Positions 52,299 to 61,778 are shown, counted from the stretch's first letter. The stretch is 64,000 nucleotides of DNA from Hymenobacter wooponensis (GCF_004745865.1 NZ_SRKZ01000002.1:558001-622000); one strand, 5' to 3'. Notes: generated by a model from the sequence alone, not told the origin. A program made the numbers and translations.

Positions 52299-52320
52299 GT
52301 ATTTACCGTAGTCGAAGTGC

Positions 52321-52713
52321 CTATCTCACTACTGTAGCTTCCAACTCTACTGTTAAGGAGGCAAACAGGCCCTTCACTTCCAGCAACGTGGTGGCTTGCT
52401 TGACGCCGTGCTTGGCTAGCCAGGGCGCATAAATGTCCATGCAGGTAGCGAAAAACTCCTGCACCGAAGTGGTGTACACATTCAGTCGCACAATACCGCC
52501 GCATTCATATCCTGCTTCGTTTATGAGCTGCTCCAGATTCTGAAAGGTTTGCTGAAGCTGGCTGCGCATATCGGCCGTGCTGGGCTGGCCTTCTGCATCC
52601 AGGGCCACCTGCCCGGAGCAGTAGAGCGTGCCAGCGGGCTGCTTGATTTCAACGGCTTGAACTGAGTTGGTGTATTGTCCCCATTTCCAAGGGTCTACGG
52701 TGCGCTTTTCCAT
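52321..52713 (-). CDS. RidA/YjgF family protein without the canonical arginine
   Basis: 130 aa from ATG 52713 (MEKRTVDPWKWGQYTNSVQAVEI). The RidA fold is visible: GTLYCSGQVALDAEGQP, MRSQLQQTFQNLEQLINEAGYECGGIVRLNVYTTS, ending VELEATVVR. In canonical RidA the imine-deaminating Arg lies in the segment before the last strand (PxRTxV). Here the segment reads KQATTLLEVKGL, with no Arg. It may therefore belong to a RidA subgroup with different chemistry. It is the first gene downstream of a WYL regulator and has a shared operator upstream. Confidence 0.82.
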   Translation of the reverse strand: MEKRTVDPWKWGQYTNSVQAVEIKQPAGTLYCSGQVALDAEGQPSTADMRSQLQQTFQNLEQLINEAGYECGGIVRLNVYTTSVQEFFATCMDIYAPWLAKHGVKQATTLLEVKGLFASLTVELEATVVR

Positions 52714-52737
52714 GTTAAAGAGCTTGAAGAATGATGT

Positions 52738-52760
52738 TATCAAGTGTTCTTCACTTGATA
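52738..52760. promoter_or_regulatory. Second palindrome in the RidA leader
   Basis: TATCAAGTG (52738-52746) and CACTTGATA (52752-52760) are perfect inverted 9-mers with a 5-nt spacer. They lie between the -7-like box and the RidA start, so they could be an operator or an mRNA hairpin. Confidence 0.5.
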
Positions 52761-52763
52761 CTT

Positions 52764-52799
52764 CAAAGGTCCAGCCCCCAACTGACAGCCCTGTGTCAG
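52764..52799 (-). promoter_or_regulatory. WYL-locus operator plus promoter upstream of ridA-like gene
   Basis: Read in the direction of transcription: CTGACACAGGGCTGTCAG (52799-52782), ten nt, then GACCTTTG (52771-52764), close to TAnnTTTG. The 6-bp palindrome arms are CTGACA and TGTCAG. The same arrangement occurs at 63697-63732 downstream of the paralogous regulator. Binding by the WYL protein is inferred. Confidence 0.65.
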
Positions 52800-52820
52800 C
52801 ATGTTTGTAGCCCGTAAAAA

Positions 52821-53780
52821 TTAATCAGGGCGGCCAAAAGAGTCGTACGCCCGTTGGGCCAGGGCGCGCAGCGGATCGGCTAGCGCTGCCGGCTCCACAA
52901 TGGTGAGGGCCCCGGCGTAAGGCAGCAGCCAAGTTGCCAGGTAGTGTAGTTCTCCGATAAATAAGGTCATCTCAAGTTGCCCATCGGGCAAGCGTTGCTC
53001 GTGGGCCCAGCCATACTGGTGTTTGGTATCGTGCAGGTGTTGGACCAAGGCGGGCAGTAGAGCAGCCGGCTGGAAGCGAAGCACCACCCGCTCGCGCTGC
53101 CGACTGGCCTGTGCGGTCCAGTGCTGCTGTAAAAGGTTAGGGCGCACCTCAAATACCTCGGGGCGTAGCTCCAAGTCCTGAATGCGGTCTAGGCGGAAGT
53201 GGCGGATGGTCTGGCGCAACCGGCAATAGGCTACTACGTGCCACTGTCGGCTCAAAGACAGACTGATAGGCTCGATGTCGCGGATGGTGGAAGCCTCATT
53301 TTCGGCGGCCTGGTAGCGCAGGTGCACCACACGGTGCATGGCAATGGCTGCCACCAGCTGCTGGTAAACTGGGGGCCGATTGGCTTGGTCGCGGGGTCCT
53401 AGCACTCGAATGTGCGGGGCCAGGTGGTCGAGGTGGTCACGGTCGGGGCCGCGCAACACGGCGCGTACTTTGTCCATGGCGGCACCGCTCAGTTGCGCCG
53501 TGGGCGCGTCGGTGAGGTGGGTAGCCAGCTTTTCGGCGGTGAGCAGGGCCGTAGCTTCCTCGCGGGTAAACATCACGGGTGGCAGCCGGTATCCCTCGGC
53601 CAGTGAATAGCCGATGCCCGGCTCCCCAATCAGAGGGACGCCCGCTTCTTCCAGCGTGCGCAGGTCGCGGTAAATCGTGCGCAAACTCACACCGAACTTC
53701 TCAGCTAGCGCGGGCCCGCTTACTTTGCGTTTGGCCTGCAGTTGTATAAGCAGAGCTGTTACGCGGTCAAATCTATTCAT
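52821..53780 (-). CDS. YafY-type WYL-domain transcriptional regulator
   Basis: 319 aa. An N-terminal winged helix (MNRFDRVTALLIQLQAKRKVSGPALAEKFGVSLRTIYRDLRTLEEAGVPL) is followed by the linker MFTREEATALLTAEKL. Then comes a WYL domain (HRVVHLRYQAAENEASTIRDIEPISLSLSRQWHVVAYCRLRQTIRHFRLDRIQDL) and a WCX-like tail. WYL proteins sense nucleic acids or small ligands and act as activators or repressors. It is a close paralogue of 62731-63705, with an almost identical recognition helix. Its 3' neighbour on the same strand is ridA-like, with a palindrome between. Confidence 0.92.
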   Translation of the reverse strand: MNRFDRVTALLIQLQAKRKVSGPALAEKFGVSLRTIYRDLRTLEEAGVPLIGEPGIGYSLAEGYRLPPVMFTREEATALLTAEKLATHLTDAPTAQLSGAAMDKVRAVLRGPDRDHLDHLAPHIRVLGPRDQANRPPVYQQLVAAIAMHRVVHLRYQAAENEASTIRDIEPISLSLSRQWHVVAYCRLRQTIRHFRLDRIQDLELRPEVFEVRPNLLQQHWTAQASRQRERVVLRFQPAALLPALVQHLHDTKHQYGWAHEQRLPDGQLEMTLFIGELHYLATWLLPYAGALTIVEPAALADPLRALAQRAYDSFGRPD

Positions 53781-53888
53781 GAGTTAAGCTCCGTAACGCA
53801 TAGGCCTATTCTTTACCCAAGCCCCTTGTTCTAGGCCAGTTTCGCCATCCCGGCGCCTCTCACCTGAAGCAATGATTTCCATGGCTCC

Positions 53889-54812
53889 TTATTCATTGCC
53901 AACTGCCCGCAGGGTTCGGGGCTGGCCTTCGCCGCGGTAGGCTTTGGCTCGGTAGGCGATGGGCGAAAGGCCAGTTTGCTTGCGGAAGAAGCGGGCAAAG
54001 TACCCTGGGTCAGCAAACTGCAGCTCGTAGGCAATTTCTGAAACCGAGAGGGAGGTGTAGACCAGCAAGTTGTGCGCCTTCCGGACGGTGTGGGCCTGCA
54101 CAATCTCAAGGGCCGATTTGCCCTTCACGGTCTGACAGATGCGGTTGAGATGCACGGGAGTAATCTTCAGCTCCTGGGCAAACTGTGAGATCTTCTTCTC
54201 GAAGGGTGCCGAGCGGGCAATGCACTTCTGAAACTCGCGGAAGTAATGCAGCGCCCGGTTGGGGCTATCCTCTTCCTTCTTCCGGTTGAGCAGCAGCAGT
54301 CGGAAGATCTTCACGAACAGCAGCTTGAAGTAAGCGTTCAGCGCCAGCTGCTTGCCGGGCAAGTCGGAGTTGATTTCTGTATGAATCTGCTGCTCCAGGG
54401 CCAGCAAATCGGCAAACGGCAGGTCTTCTTCAAACTCAGAGAGGATGTACACTGAGTTTAACTCCACCATCACGGCGGGAGTAGCCTGCAGAATAGTATC
54501 CATTAGAGCCTCCGAAAGCGTGAGGGTGCGGCCCTTCACCTGGGGGCTGAACGTGAAGCCGTGCACCGTATTGGCCGGAATGATAACGAGGCAGGGCGTG
54601 GTAAGGTCCACGGGCTCGGCAGCGGCATGGAAAGAGGCGCGCCCGGCCTCCAGAAAAAACATCTGGAACAAGTTGCCATGCAGGTGCGGCTTCAGGCCCC
54701 AGTCGGCGGTACGGTTGCGGGGCGAAATGATCTGGCTGCACAGGTAGTCGTGCGAGACTTGCGCTTTATCGTCCCCGTAAATCCCATCATAGCGGGCTAT
54801 AACTTCCTTCAT
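53889..54812 (-). CDS. AraC family transcriptional regulator
   Basis: 307 aa. The cupin sensor (WGLKPHLHGNLFQMFFLEAGRASFHAAAEPVDLTTPCLVIIPANTVHGFTF) resembles PobR-type regulators of aromatic degradation. The C-terminal AraC HTH has FAQELKITPVHLNRICQTVKGKSALEIVQ and VSEIAYELQFADPGYFARFFRKQTGLSPIAYR. Effector unknown. It is divergent from pckA, which starts 371 bp away, so a control of pckA is possible but unproven. Confidence 0.9.
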   Translation of the reverse strand: MKEVIARYDGIYGDDKAQVSHDYLCSQIISPRNRTADWGLKPHLHGNLFQMFFLEAGRASFHAAAEPVDLTTPCLVIIPANTVHGFTFSPQVKGRTLTLSEALMDTILQATPAVMVELNSVYILSEFEEDLPFADLLALEQQIHTEINSDLPGKQLALNAYFKLLFVKIFRLLLLNRKKEEDSPNRALHYFREFQKCIARSAPFEKKISQFAQELKITPVHLNRICQTVKGKSALEIVQAHTVRKAHNLLVYTSLSVSEIAYELQFADPGYFARFFRKQTGLSPIAYRAKAYRGEGQPRTLRAVGNE

Positions 54813-55183
54813 CTCGACAAAAAAGGCTACTTAAGGACTGGCCTATAGAATGCTGTGGTATTCATTTCTCCCATTTTCACGATCTATATTTTTGGGTTCA
54901 GCGGCCCGAAATCCTGAGATCAGGGAAACCAATGTTTTTTTTGTCCTGACAAAATAGCGAATTGTTTCAGTCCGTGCAGTCAAGGCCATCGTATTTTTGT
55001 CCTACCCAGCCAGAGTAGCTCGTTGGCATGTTATCCGGGTAGCACCCAAACCCGTATACGCTGCTTTCCTTACTGCTCTACTAGCGCCAGCTCGCTCCTG
55101 CCTGCACCCTTAGGCCGGAGCATCTCCACCCAGGTTTGCGGGCGCTACCTCCTCCGATTTCCCACCCAATCCCCATTTCCCAC
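54813..55183. promoter_or_regulatory. Divergent spacer with pckA promoter element
   Basis: About 370 bp. TATTTTTG at 54992-54999 (plus) matches TAnnTTTG; a TTTG at -33 is not obvious. It would give pckA a leader of about 180 nt. The part next to the AraC gene is T-rich. No other feature is clear. Confidence 0.45.
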
Positions 55184-56797
55184 ATGGAAAATTCCCCCAT
55201 TTCCACCCGTTTGGCCCCGCTAGGCCTCTCCACCACCGGCCAGGTGCACCTCAACCTGACGCCCTCTGAGCTGATTGAGCATGCTCTGCGCCGCGGCGAA
55301 GGCACCCTCACCGACACGGGAGCCCTGATGGCCGACACCGGCGCCTTTACCGGCCGCTCGCCCAAAGACCGGTTCATCGTGAAAGATGAAAACACCCAGG
55401 ATTCTGTATGGTGGGGCGACATCAACATTCCTTTCGCGGCCGACAAATTTGACCAGCTGCAGGAGAAAATGGTGCAGTACCTGGCTGATAAGGAAGTGTT
55501 TGTGCGTGATGCCTACGCCGGCGCCAATCCCGACTACCAGCTGAAGCTGCGCGTGGTGAACGAGCTAGCCTGGCACAACCTGTTCTGCTACAACATGTTC
55601 CTGCGTCCCGAGGAAGGCGCTGACACCAGCTGGACGCCCGACTTCAGCATCATCTGCGCCCCCGGCTTTGAGGCCGACCCCGCCGTGGATGGCACCCGCC
55701 AGAAAAACTTCGCCATTCTCAACTTCACCAAGAAGATGATTCTGATTGGTGGCACCGGCTACGCTGGCGAGATGAAGAAGGGCATTTTTGGTGTACTGAA
55801 CTACCTGCTGCCCCACGAAAAGAACACGCTGAGCATGCACTGCTCCGCCAACGTAGGCCAGGACGGCGACACGGCCATCTTCTTTGGCCTCTCGGGCACG
55901 GGCAAAACTACCCTATCGGCTGACCCCAACCGCGGCCTCATCGGCGACGACGAGCACGGCTGGACGCCTGATGCGGGCATCTTCAACTTTGAAGGCGGCT
56001 GCTACGCTAAAGTCATTGACCTCTCAGCGGAGAAAGAGCCCGAAATCTGGAACGCCATCCGTTACGGCTCCATCGTGGAGAACACGCGCTACGTGCCCGG
56101 TACTCGCACCGTAGACTACGCCAACAAATCAGTAACCGAAAACACCCGCACGGCTTACCCCATCAGCTTCATCCCGAATGCGGTGGAGCCTTCGGTGGCT
56201 GGCACGCCCAAGAACATCTTCTTCCTAACGGCTGATGCCTTTGGCGTGCTGCCTCCCATCAGCAAGCTGGATAAGTGCCACGCCATGTACCACTTCATGA
56301 GCGGCTACACCGCCAAGGTGGCCGGTACGGAAATGGGCATTACAGAGCCCCAAACCACGTTCTCGGCGTGCTTTGGCGCCGTATTCCTGCCCCTGCACCC
56401 CACTAAGTATGCCGAGATGCTGGGTCAGAAAATGGACGAGAACGAGGTGAACGTGTGGCTGATCAATACCGGCTGGACCGGGGGCAGCTACGGCGTGGGC
56501 TCACGCATGAAACTGGCCTACACCCGCGCCATGATTACGGCCGCACTGGAGGGCAAGCTGGATAACGTGGAGTTCCACAAGCACCCCATCTTCGGTGTGG
56601 AAGTGCCCGCCGCCGTGCCCAACGTGCCTTCCGAAATTCTGGACCCACGCGACACCTGGACCGACAAAGAGGCCTACGACCACACCGCCGCCGACCTGGC
56701 CGAGAAGTTCGTGAAGAACTTCGAGAAGTATGCGTCTTATGCCAATGAGGACATCTTGGCTGGTGCCCCTAAAGTAGCCGTAGCCGCTGGCGTGTAA
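55184..56797 (+). CDS. pckA: Phosphoenolpyruvate carboxykinase (ATP)
   Basis: 537 aa from ATG 55184; the open frame extends 16 codons further. Converts oxaloacetate to PEP in gluconeogenesis. Visible motifs are FTGRSPKDRFIV (substrate site), FFGLSGTGKTTLSADPNRGLIGDDEHGW (P-loop at residues 235-242, kinase 2), FEGGCYAKVIDL, NTGWTGGSYGVGSRM and RAMITAALEG. Length is normal. A strong terminator follows 25 bp after the stop. It precedes a C4-dicarboxylate transporter gene, which makes metabolic sense because imported malate, fumarate or succinate feeds oxaloacetate. Confidence 0.97.
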   Translation: MENSPISTRLAPLGLSTTGQVHLNLTPSELIEHALRRGEGTLTDTGALMADTGAFTGRSPKDRFIVKDENTQDSVWWGDINIPFAADKFDQLQEKMVQYLADKEVFVRDAYAGANPDYQLKLRVVNELAWHNLFCYNMFLRPEEGADTSWTPDFSIICAPGFEADPAVDGTRQKNFAILNFTKKMILIGGTGYAGEMKKGIFGVLNYLLPHEKNTLSMHCSANVGQDGDTAIFFGLSGTGKTTLSADPNRGLIGDDEHGWTPDAGIFNFEGGCYAKVIDLSAEKEPEIWNAIRYGSIVENTRYVPGTRTVDYANKSVTENTRTAYPISFIPNAVEPSVAGTPKNIFFLTADAFGVLPPISKLDKCHAMYHFMSGYTAKVAGTEMGITEPQTTFSACFGAVFLPLHPTKYAEMLGQKMDENEVNVWLINTGWTGGSYGVGSRMKLAYTRAMITAALEGKLDNVEFHKHPIFGVEVPAAVPNVPSEILDPRDTWTDKEAYDHTAADLAEKFVKNFEKYASYANEDILAGAPKVAVAAGV

Positions 56798-56823
56798 CCG
56801 CCTGGCAGCCACTTACCGCTGAA

Positions 56824-56858
56824 GCGCCCCGTTGGCATCTGGCCGGCGGGGCGTTTTT
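56824..56858 (+). terminator. Terminator of pckA
   Basis: CGCCCCG pairs with CGGGGCG around a GC-rich inner stem, followed by five T. Confidence 0.8.
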
Positions 56859-56911
56859 GCGTTATTGCGTTATTGCTGGCGCTGTTCCGGGCAATTTCGT
56901 ACTTGCACCGT

Positions 56912-56961
56912 AACCCCACCCCCAGCATCTCTCCTGCAGGGGAAGGGCTGGGGGTGGGGTT
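56912..56961. repeat. 15-bp inverted repeat upstream of the dicarboxylate transporter
   Basis: AACCCCACCCCCAGC (56912-56926) and GCTGGGGGTGGGGTT (56947-56961), exact, with a 20-nt loop. A related C-rich tract (ACCACCCCCAGCCCCTCC) lies near 58558. This looks like a dispersed intergenic repeat. It sits in the 5' leader of the transporter gene. Confidence 0.7.
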
Positions 56962-56985
56962 ATGTCGACTGTGTAACTAACATTC

Positions 56986-58332
56986 ATGAAAAAACTTGCT
57001 TCCAACCTCACCTTTCAGGTTCTCACGGCTATTGCGCTGGGGGTGCTGGTGGGCTCATTATTTCCAGATTTTGGGGCCGCCCTGAAACCCATCGGCGACA
57101 CGTTTATCAACCTGATCAAAATGCTCATTGCGCCCATCATTTTCCTGACGGTGGTGCTGGGCATTGGGGGCATGGGCGACATGAAGAAAGTAGGCCGCGT
57201 GGGTGGCAAGGCCCTACTCTACTTTGAAATCGTGACGACGCTGGCGCTGGTTATCGGCATTACAGCGGCTAATCTGGCCAAACCCGGTGTGGGGATTGAT
57301 GCCCGTGCTTCAGTAGCTACCCAGAGCGCAGCACAGGCGGCCGAAGCGGCGAAGTACACCTCCCAGGCTGCTAGCGGTGAGGGCATGAACTGGGTTGACT
57401 TTGCTACGCATATTGTACCTCACAGCGTGGTTGGGGCCTTTGCCGAGGGGGAAGTACTGCAGGTGCTGCTATTCGCGGTGCTGTTTGGGTTAGCGGTGAG
57501 CCGCATCCCCGCCGAGTACGGGCAGCCGCTGATGAAGACCTTCGACCGACTTTCGCACGCCATGTTTGGGGTGTTGGCGCTTGTGATGAAGCTAGCGCCC
57601 ATTGGGGCATTTGGGGGTATGGCCTTTACCATTGGCAAGTACGGGCTGCACACGCTGTTGCCGCTGGGCAAGCTCATGCTGGTAGTCTACCTGACCATGT
57701 TCCTGTTTGTATTTGGGGTGCTCAACGCCATCATGCGGTTCTATGGCCTGAGCTTGTGGCGCTACCTGGGCTTTATTAAGGAAGAAATTCTGCTGGTGCT
57801 GGGTACATCGTCGTCGGAGTCGGCGCTGCCGCGCATGATTGATAAGCTGGAGCGCTATGGCTGCTCCCGCTCGGTGGCGGGCTTGGTGATACCCACGGGC
57901 TACTCATTCAACCTCGATGGCACTTCCATCTACCTTTCTATTGCGGCCATCTTTCTGGCCCAAGCCTTCAACATCAACCTCACGCTAGGCCAGGAGATTT
58001 CGCTTATTGGTATTCTGATGCTGACGAGCAAAGGTGCGGCCGGGGTTACGGGCTCGGGGTTCATTGTGCTGGCCTCAACGCTGGCCGCCACGCGCATTAT
58101 TCCGGTGGAGGGTGTGGCCCTGCTGCTGGGCGTTGACCGCTTCATGAGTGAGGCACGAGCCATTACCAACGTCATCGGCAACGGCGTGGCAACTCTGGTC
58201 ATCGCCAAGAGTGAAAACGAGTTTGATGAAGCCAAGCACCAACTGGCCCTAGCCGGCCGAGACGTGCCACCAGAGCTTGAGCCCGCCTCTTTGCTACCCA
58301 AGGTAGAGAAGCAAGTGGAAGAGAGAGGATAA
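56986..58332 (+). CDS. dctA: Dicarboxylate/cation symporter (DctA/GltP family)
   Basis: 448 aa glutamate-transporter-fold protein. About eight membrane helices plus the two re-entrant loops are visible. The diagnostic segments are [55 protein letters not shown] and [25 protein letters not shown]. The last matches the DctA-like C4-dicarboxylate branch rather than glutamate carriers. An Ala-rich loop (residues 104-126) is unusual. It follows pckA on the same strand after 188 bp, with a terminator and a repeat between. Confidence 0.9.
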   Translation: MKKLASNLTFQVLTAIALGVLVGSLFPDFGAALKPIGDTFINLIKMLIAPIIFLTVVLGIGGMGDMKKVGRVGGKALLYFEIVTTLALVIGITAANLAKPGVGIDARASVATQSAAQAAEAAKYTSQAASGEGMNWVDFATHIVPHSVVGAFAEGEVLQVLLFAVLFGLAVSRIPAEYGQPLMKTFDRLSHAMFGVLALVMKLAPIGAFGGMAFTIGKYGLHTLLPLGKLMLVVYLTMFLFVFGVLNAIMRFYGLSLWRYLGFIKEEILLVLGTSSSESALPRMIDKLERYGCSRSVAGLVIPTGYSFNLDGTSIYLSIAAIFLAQAFNINLTLGQEISLIGILMLTSKGAAGVTGSGFIVLASTLAATRIIPVEGVALLLGVDRFMSEARAITNVIGNGVATLVIAKSENEFDEAKHQLALAGRDVPPELEPASLLPKVEKQVEERG

Positions 58333-58368
58333 GTGGCCTAGAGTTGGTAGAGAGTGATTATATAAGAA

Positions 58369-58427
58369 CGTCATGTCGAGCTTGTCGAGACATCTCGCGT
58401 GCTGACGTTTAATGTTAATTCTTGATA
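58369..58427. repeat. Short dispersed-repeat-like element
   Basis: CGTCATGTCGAGCTTGTCGAGACATCTCGCGTGCTGACG and its flanks. TGTCGAG/CTCGACA pairs are contained within it. I recall sequences of this type as common in Hymenobacter spacers; only this copy is in the window. Confidence 0.4.
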
Positions 58428-58430
58428 GCA

Positions 58431-58527
58431 CGTCATCCTGACGCAGGAAGGATCTACTCACCCATAACTGAGTGGCCTAGAACAAGCCGTTCATGCGTGA
58501 GTAGATCCTTCCTGCGTCAGGATGACG
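58431..58527. repeat. Perfect 31-bp inverted repeat
   Basis: The left arm is 58431-58461 and the right arm 58497-58527 (arm starts CGTCATCCTGACGCAGG), with no mismatch. The 35-nt loop contains AGTGGCCTAG. It lies between the convergent transporter and pectate lyase genes and may form the terminator for both. Confidence 0.9.
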
Positions 58528-58613
58528 TTTTAGGGTAATCGTTCTAGGCCACTTCAACCACCCCCAGCCCCTCCCCATCTAAGGAGGAAAGTTCTTGTGC
58601 CTAGGCCACTCTC

Positions 58614-60107
58614 CTACTTACTCTTAGCCATTGCGGGAGTGGCCAGACTATTCAGGTACTCTTCCAGCATGGTGTAGCCGCTAGCAGCTAGTTTACTGCG
58701 GTCGGTGGCATCCTGTGGGTTGAGGCCGTGGCTTTTCTCCCAGGCATCGGGCATGCCGTCGTGGTCGGTATCGAGTGGTGCAGGCGTTGACTTCAGCTCC
58801 GGCCACGCTTTTTGCGATACGCTGTAGGGGGTGCCGTGCGGATAGCCGCCCTGCACATCAATGATGCGGCCGGTGCGCGTAACCACGTTCCGGATGATGC
58901 GCTGGTCGAGAGTGTCGCGCTTGGGTAGGGTGGCCCCTACTTGCTGCAGTACCAGGGCGTAGGCCTCTTGGGCAGTTTGCGTGGTTACGGGGCCCAGCAC
59001 AAAGGGCTGTGTTGCTTTAGCCAGCACAGTATCGGCGGCGGTGCCGCCATTCATAGTTACCCCGCGCCAGTTGTGGCGCGTCACTTCGGCGCTGGCGTCT
59101 ACGTAGTTACCCGTGACGTAGAACTTGCCATAGGGCAGCGGGTTGGGGCCTTTCTCTAGCTTGTAGGGGTTGAGCACCCGCGCCCGCACGCTTTCCTTGG
59201 TAGATGGCCCATACTTATAATAGTTGTTGACGATGTTGTAGTTGCCGCCTTCGCCCGCGTAGGCATTGTTCTCGCCCCAGTTATAGAGCACATTGTTGCG
59301 GAAATCTACATTCTCGAAGCCGGCGGGGTGCGTGTACCGGCTGCCATTGAAGCGGGGCGTGCGGTTTTTGCAGCTCGCGAACAGGTTGTGGTGCATGGTG
59401 GCATGCTGCCCGCCCCAAATGCCGCCAAACCCATGCTGCTCGAAATCAGTGTCGCCCTTCTCGAAGTGGTAGGAGTAGTTGAGCGGCTCACTGATGAGGT
59501 TCCACTGCAACGTGGTGCTGTCGCCCTCATACACTGACAGCGCCTCGTCGGTACTCCAGCTCATGGAGCAGTGGTCGATAATGAGGCGGTTGTTGCGCGT
59601 ACCCCCGAAGGCATCGTCGCCGCCGGCCCCAGCTACCTTGCCCTGGTTCTGGTTTTTATCGCCCATACGGAAGCGTAGGAAGCGCACCAATACATTGTGG
59701 GCCTTCACGCTCACGGGGTAATCAGCCAGGCAAATACCATCGCCGGGTGCGGTTTGGCCAGCAATGGTGGTGTTGGCTTTGCTAATGGTGAGCGGGGAGT
59801 TCAAGTGAATGGTGCCCGATACCCGGAACACTACCGTACGGGCGGGCGCGGCCTTAGTAAGAGCGTAACGCAAGCTGCCGGGCTGCCCATCGTCGTTGAG
59901 GTTGGTCACCTCGAACACAGTGGTTGGCATGGCCGCCGTACCACGGCCGCCCGTGGTAAAGCGCCCAGCGCCTTCAGCCCCCGGAAATGCTGGTACTGGG
60001 CCGGCAACGGGAGCTTCCGTGGCCGCCATCAGAGCAGCAAAGCTTACTGCCGCCACGGGCCAGATAGAAGCACGGCCCAGCCGACGCAGGGAAAAATGGG
60101 CAGACAT
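58614..60107 (-). CDS. Exported pectate lyase-like parallel beta-helix protein
   Basis: 497 aa from ATG 60107 (MSAHFSLRRLGRASIWPVAAVSFAALMA, signal-like); the frame runs to 60194. The body follows the secreted pectate lyase family of Bacteroidota: FPGAEGAGRFTTGGRG, VFEVTNLNDDGQPGSLRYALT, VVFRVSGTIHLNS, IDHCSMSWSTDEALSVYE, HHNLFASCKNRTPRFNGSRY and RNNVLYNWGENNAYAGEGG. It ends with PLDTDHDGMPDAWEKSHGLNPQDATDR, a calcium-binding repeat. It would cleave pectin-type polymers outside the cell. No susCD or other pectin genes are adjacent. Confidence 0.88.
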   Translation of the reverse strand: MSAHFSLRRLGRASIWPVAAVSFAALMAATEAPVAGPVPAFPGAEGAGRFTTGGRGTAAMPTTVFEVTNLNDDGQPGSLRYALTKAAPARTVVFRVSGTIHLNSPLTISKANTTIAGQTAPGDGICLADYPVSVKAHNVLVRFLRFRMGDKNQNQGKVAGAGGDDAFGGTRNNRLIIDHCSMSWSTDEALSVYEGDSTTLQWNLISEPLNYSYHFEKGDTDFEQHGFGGIWGGQHATMHHNLFASCKNRTPRFNGSRYTHPAGFENVDFRNNVLYNWGENNAYAGEGGNYNIVNNYYKYGPSTKESVRARVLNPYKLEKGPNPLPYGKFYVTGNYVDASAEVTRHNWRGVTMNGGTAADTVLAKATQPFVLGPVTTQTAQEAYALVLQQVGATLPKRDTLDQRIIRNVVTRTGRIIDVQGGYPHGTPYSVSQKAWPELKSTPAPLDTDHDGMPDAWEKSHGLNPQDATDRSKLAASGYTMLEEYLNSLATPAMAKSK

Positions 60108-60415
60108 ATTGGGGGAATTAAAAGGAAATGTCAGGACAGGTGACGACTGGCCTAGCCACGCTTTGCTAGTCGTAGTGACCCTGATATTACCCAAATACCA
60201 AGCCCATCAGGCGCTGTTATCTAGATTTCTTTGTGCAATCGATGCCGGCAACGTTGCCATGACGAATAAGCAGGAGTTGAGAAGCAATGCGCTGATGTTT
60301 TTGCCCAGCTCAAGCGCTCCGCTAGGCCACTTCTCCCCCACCTCCTCAGCAACGAAAACAACATAAACCGCGTCTCTACCACCATTTGCAGTGCTAACGC
60401 TGCTTTTTGGCTGGT
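60108..60415. other. Divergent spacer, no gene seen
   Basis: About 308 bp between the lyase and the MFS gene. TTTCTTTG near 60229 is a weak -7 candidate. A partial inverted repeat with GACTGGCCTAGC lies near 60147. No open frame is supported. Confidence 0.45.
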
Positions 60416-61567
60416 ATGACGCAGGTTTTGGAAGAGGTAACGCCGAAGCAGGCGCGGGTGGCTATTGCCTTGTTTTTCTTTGTATCAGGGTTTGGGTTTT
60501 CTACTTGGGCGTCGCGCATCCCTACCATCCAGCACCAGCTTGGGCTAAATGAAGCGGAGCTGGGTGGTGTGCTTCTGGCGCTGCCCACGGGGCTTATGCT
60601 CACGCTACCCGTCACGGGCCTACTGCTGCGGCGTTTCAGCAGCCGGCAGGTAATGCTGGTGGGAGCTATTCTCTACAACGTGGCGCTGGCGCTGCTGGGC
60701 TTTGCGGCCCACACCTGGCAGCTGGTGGCGCTGCTATTTTGCTTTGGCTCCTCCCGCAACCTGCTCAACATCTCCATGAATGCGCAGTCGGTGGGCGTGC
60801 AGGCCCAGTACAGCAAATCCATTATTGCCACTTTTCATGGGGTATGGAGTGTGGCGGGCTTTGCCGCCGCGGCCGTAGGGGCAGCCCTTATTCGGGAGCG
60901 GGTGGCACCGGGTCCGCACTTTGCGGTGGTGGCGGTACTGCTCACGGCGGTGGCCCTTTACAACTACCGCCATAGCCTCTCGCTGCCGCCGGCCCCCGAA
61001 GAGCGGCGGCCTGGCTTTAGCTGGCCTAGCGCGGCGCTGCTGAAGTTCGGCATTATTGCCTTCGCCTCCATGGCCTGCGAAGGCACCATGTACGACTGGA
61101 GCAGCATCTACTTTAACAAGGCCGTGCTGATGCCTAAAGAAGATGCGGCCATTGGCTTTGCCGTGTACATGGTGGCCATGACGGCAGGCCGTTTCGCGGG
61201 CGACCCGCTGACCAACCGTTTTGGGGTGAAGCCGCTGCTCCATTATAGTGGCCTACTGATACTGGTAGGCCTATTGCTGGCGGCGCTGCTACCTACGCCT
61301 ATTACCGCAGGGCTAGGGTTTGTGCTGGTGGGCCTGGGCGTGTCGTGCGTGATTCCGATGGTGTTTGGGATGGCGGGCCGTTCCACCACGCTCAGTTCGG
61401 GTTCGGCCATTGCGGCGGTGTCTACGGTGGGGTACTTTGGGTTTCTGGTGGTACCGCCGGTGGTGGGCTTAATTGCCGAATCGGCTAACCTGCGCTGGTC
61501 GTTTGCGCTGATGGCTTTGCTGGGGGCCGTGATGGTGTGGCTGGTGCGCCGGCTCCCCAATACATAG
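60416..61567 (+). CDS. MFS transporter (YbjJ-like)
   Basis: 383 aa from ATG 60416 (a TTG lies three codons upstream). About twelve hydrophobic helices are visible, beginning QARVAIALFFFVSGFGFSTWASRIPTIQHQLGLNEAELGGVLLALPTG, the N-terminal pattern of the YbjJ-type major facilitator subgroup. The middle cytoplasmic loop (YRHSLSLPPAPEERRPGFSWPS) divides the two halves. Substrate unknown. It is followed 211 bp downstream by a hypothetical protein gene on the same strand. Confidence 0.88.
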   Translation: MTQVLEEVTPKQARVAIALFFFVSGFGFSTWASRIPTIQHQLGLNEAELGGVLLALPTGLMLTLPVTGLLLRRFSSRQVMLVGAILYNVALALLGFAAHTWQLVALLFCFGSSRNLLNISMNAQSVGVQAQYSKSIIATFHGVWSVAGFAAAAVGAALIRERVAPGPHFAVVAVLLTAVALYNYRHSLSLPPAPEERRPGFSWPSAALLKFGIIAFASMACEGTMYDWSSIYFNKAVLMPKEDAAIGFAVYMVAMTAGRFAGDPLTNRFGVKPLLHYSGLLILVGLLLAALLPTPITAGLGFVLVGLGVSCVIPMVFGMAGRSTTLSSGSAIAAVSTVGYFGFLVVPPVVGLIAESANLRWSFALMALLGAVMVWLVRRLPNT

Positions 61568-61778
61568 GCCTAGGCACAGCTACCGGCAGCATCAGATAAG
61601 CAACTACTGTACATCTAGTTGTTGCGGCGGTCATCTGTTCTTGGCAACGCATCAGCGCCAGCAGGAGGTTGCTTGAGAAACTCAGGCTGCATTTTACTTC
61701 TACCCTAGCACTTTCTAGCTATCTTGGAAGTTCAAGCTCTGTGCCCTAGTGGAAACAACAAGGAGTTTGCGCCCATTG

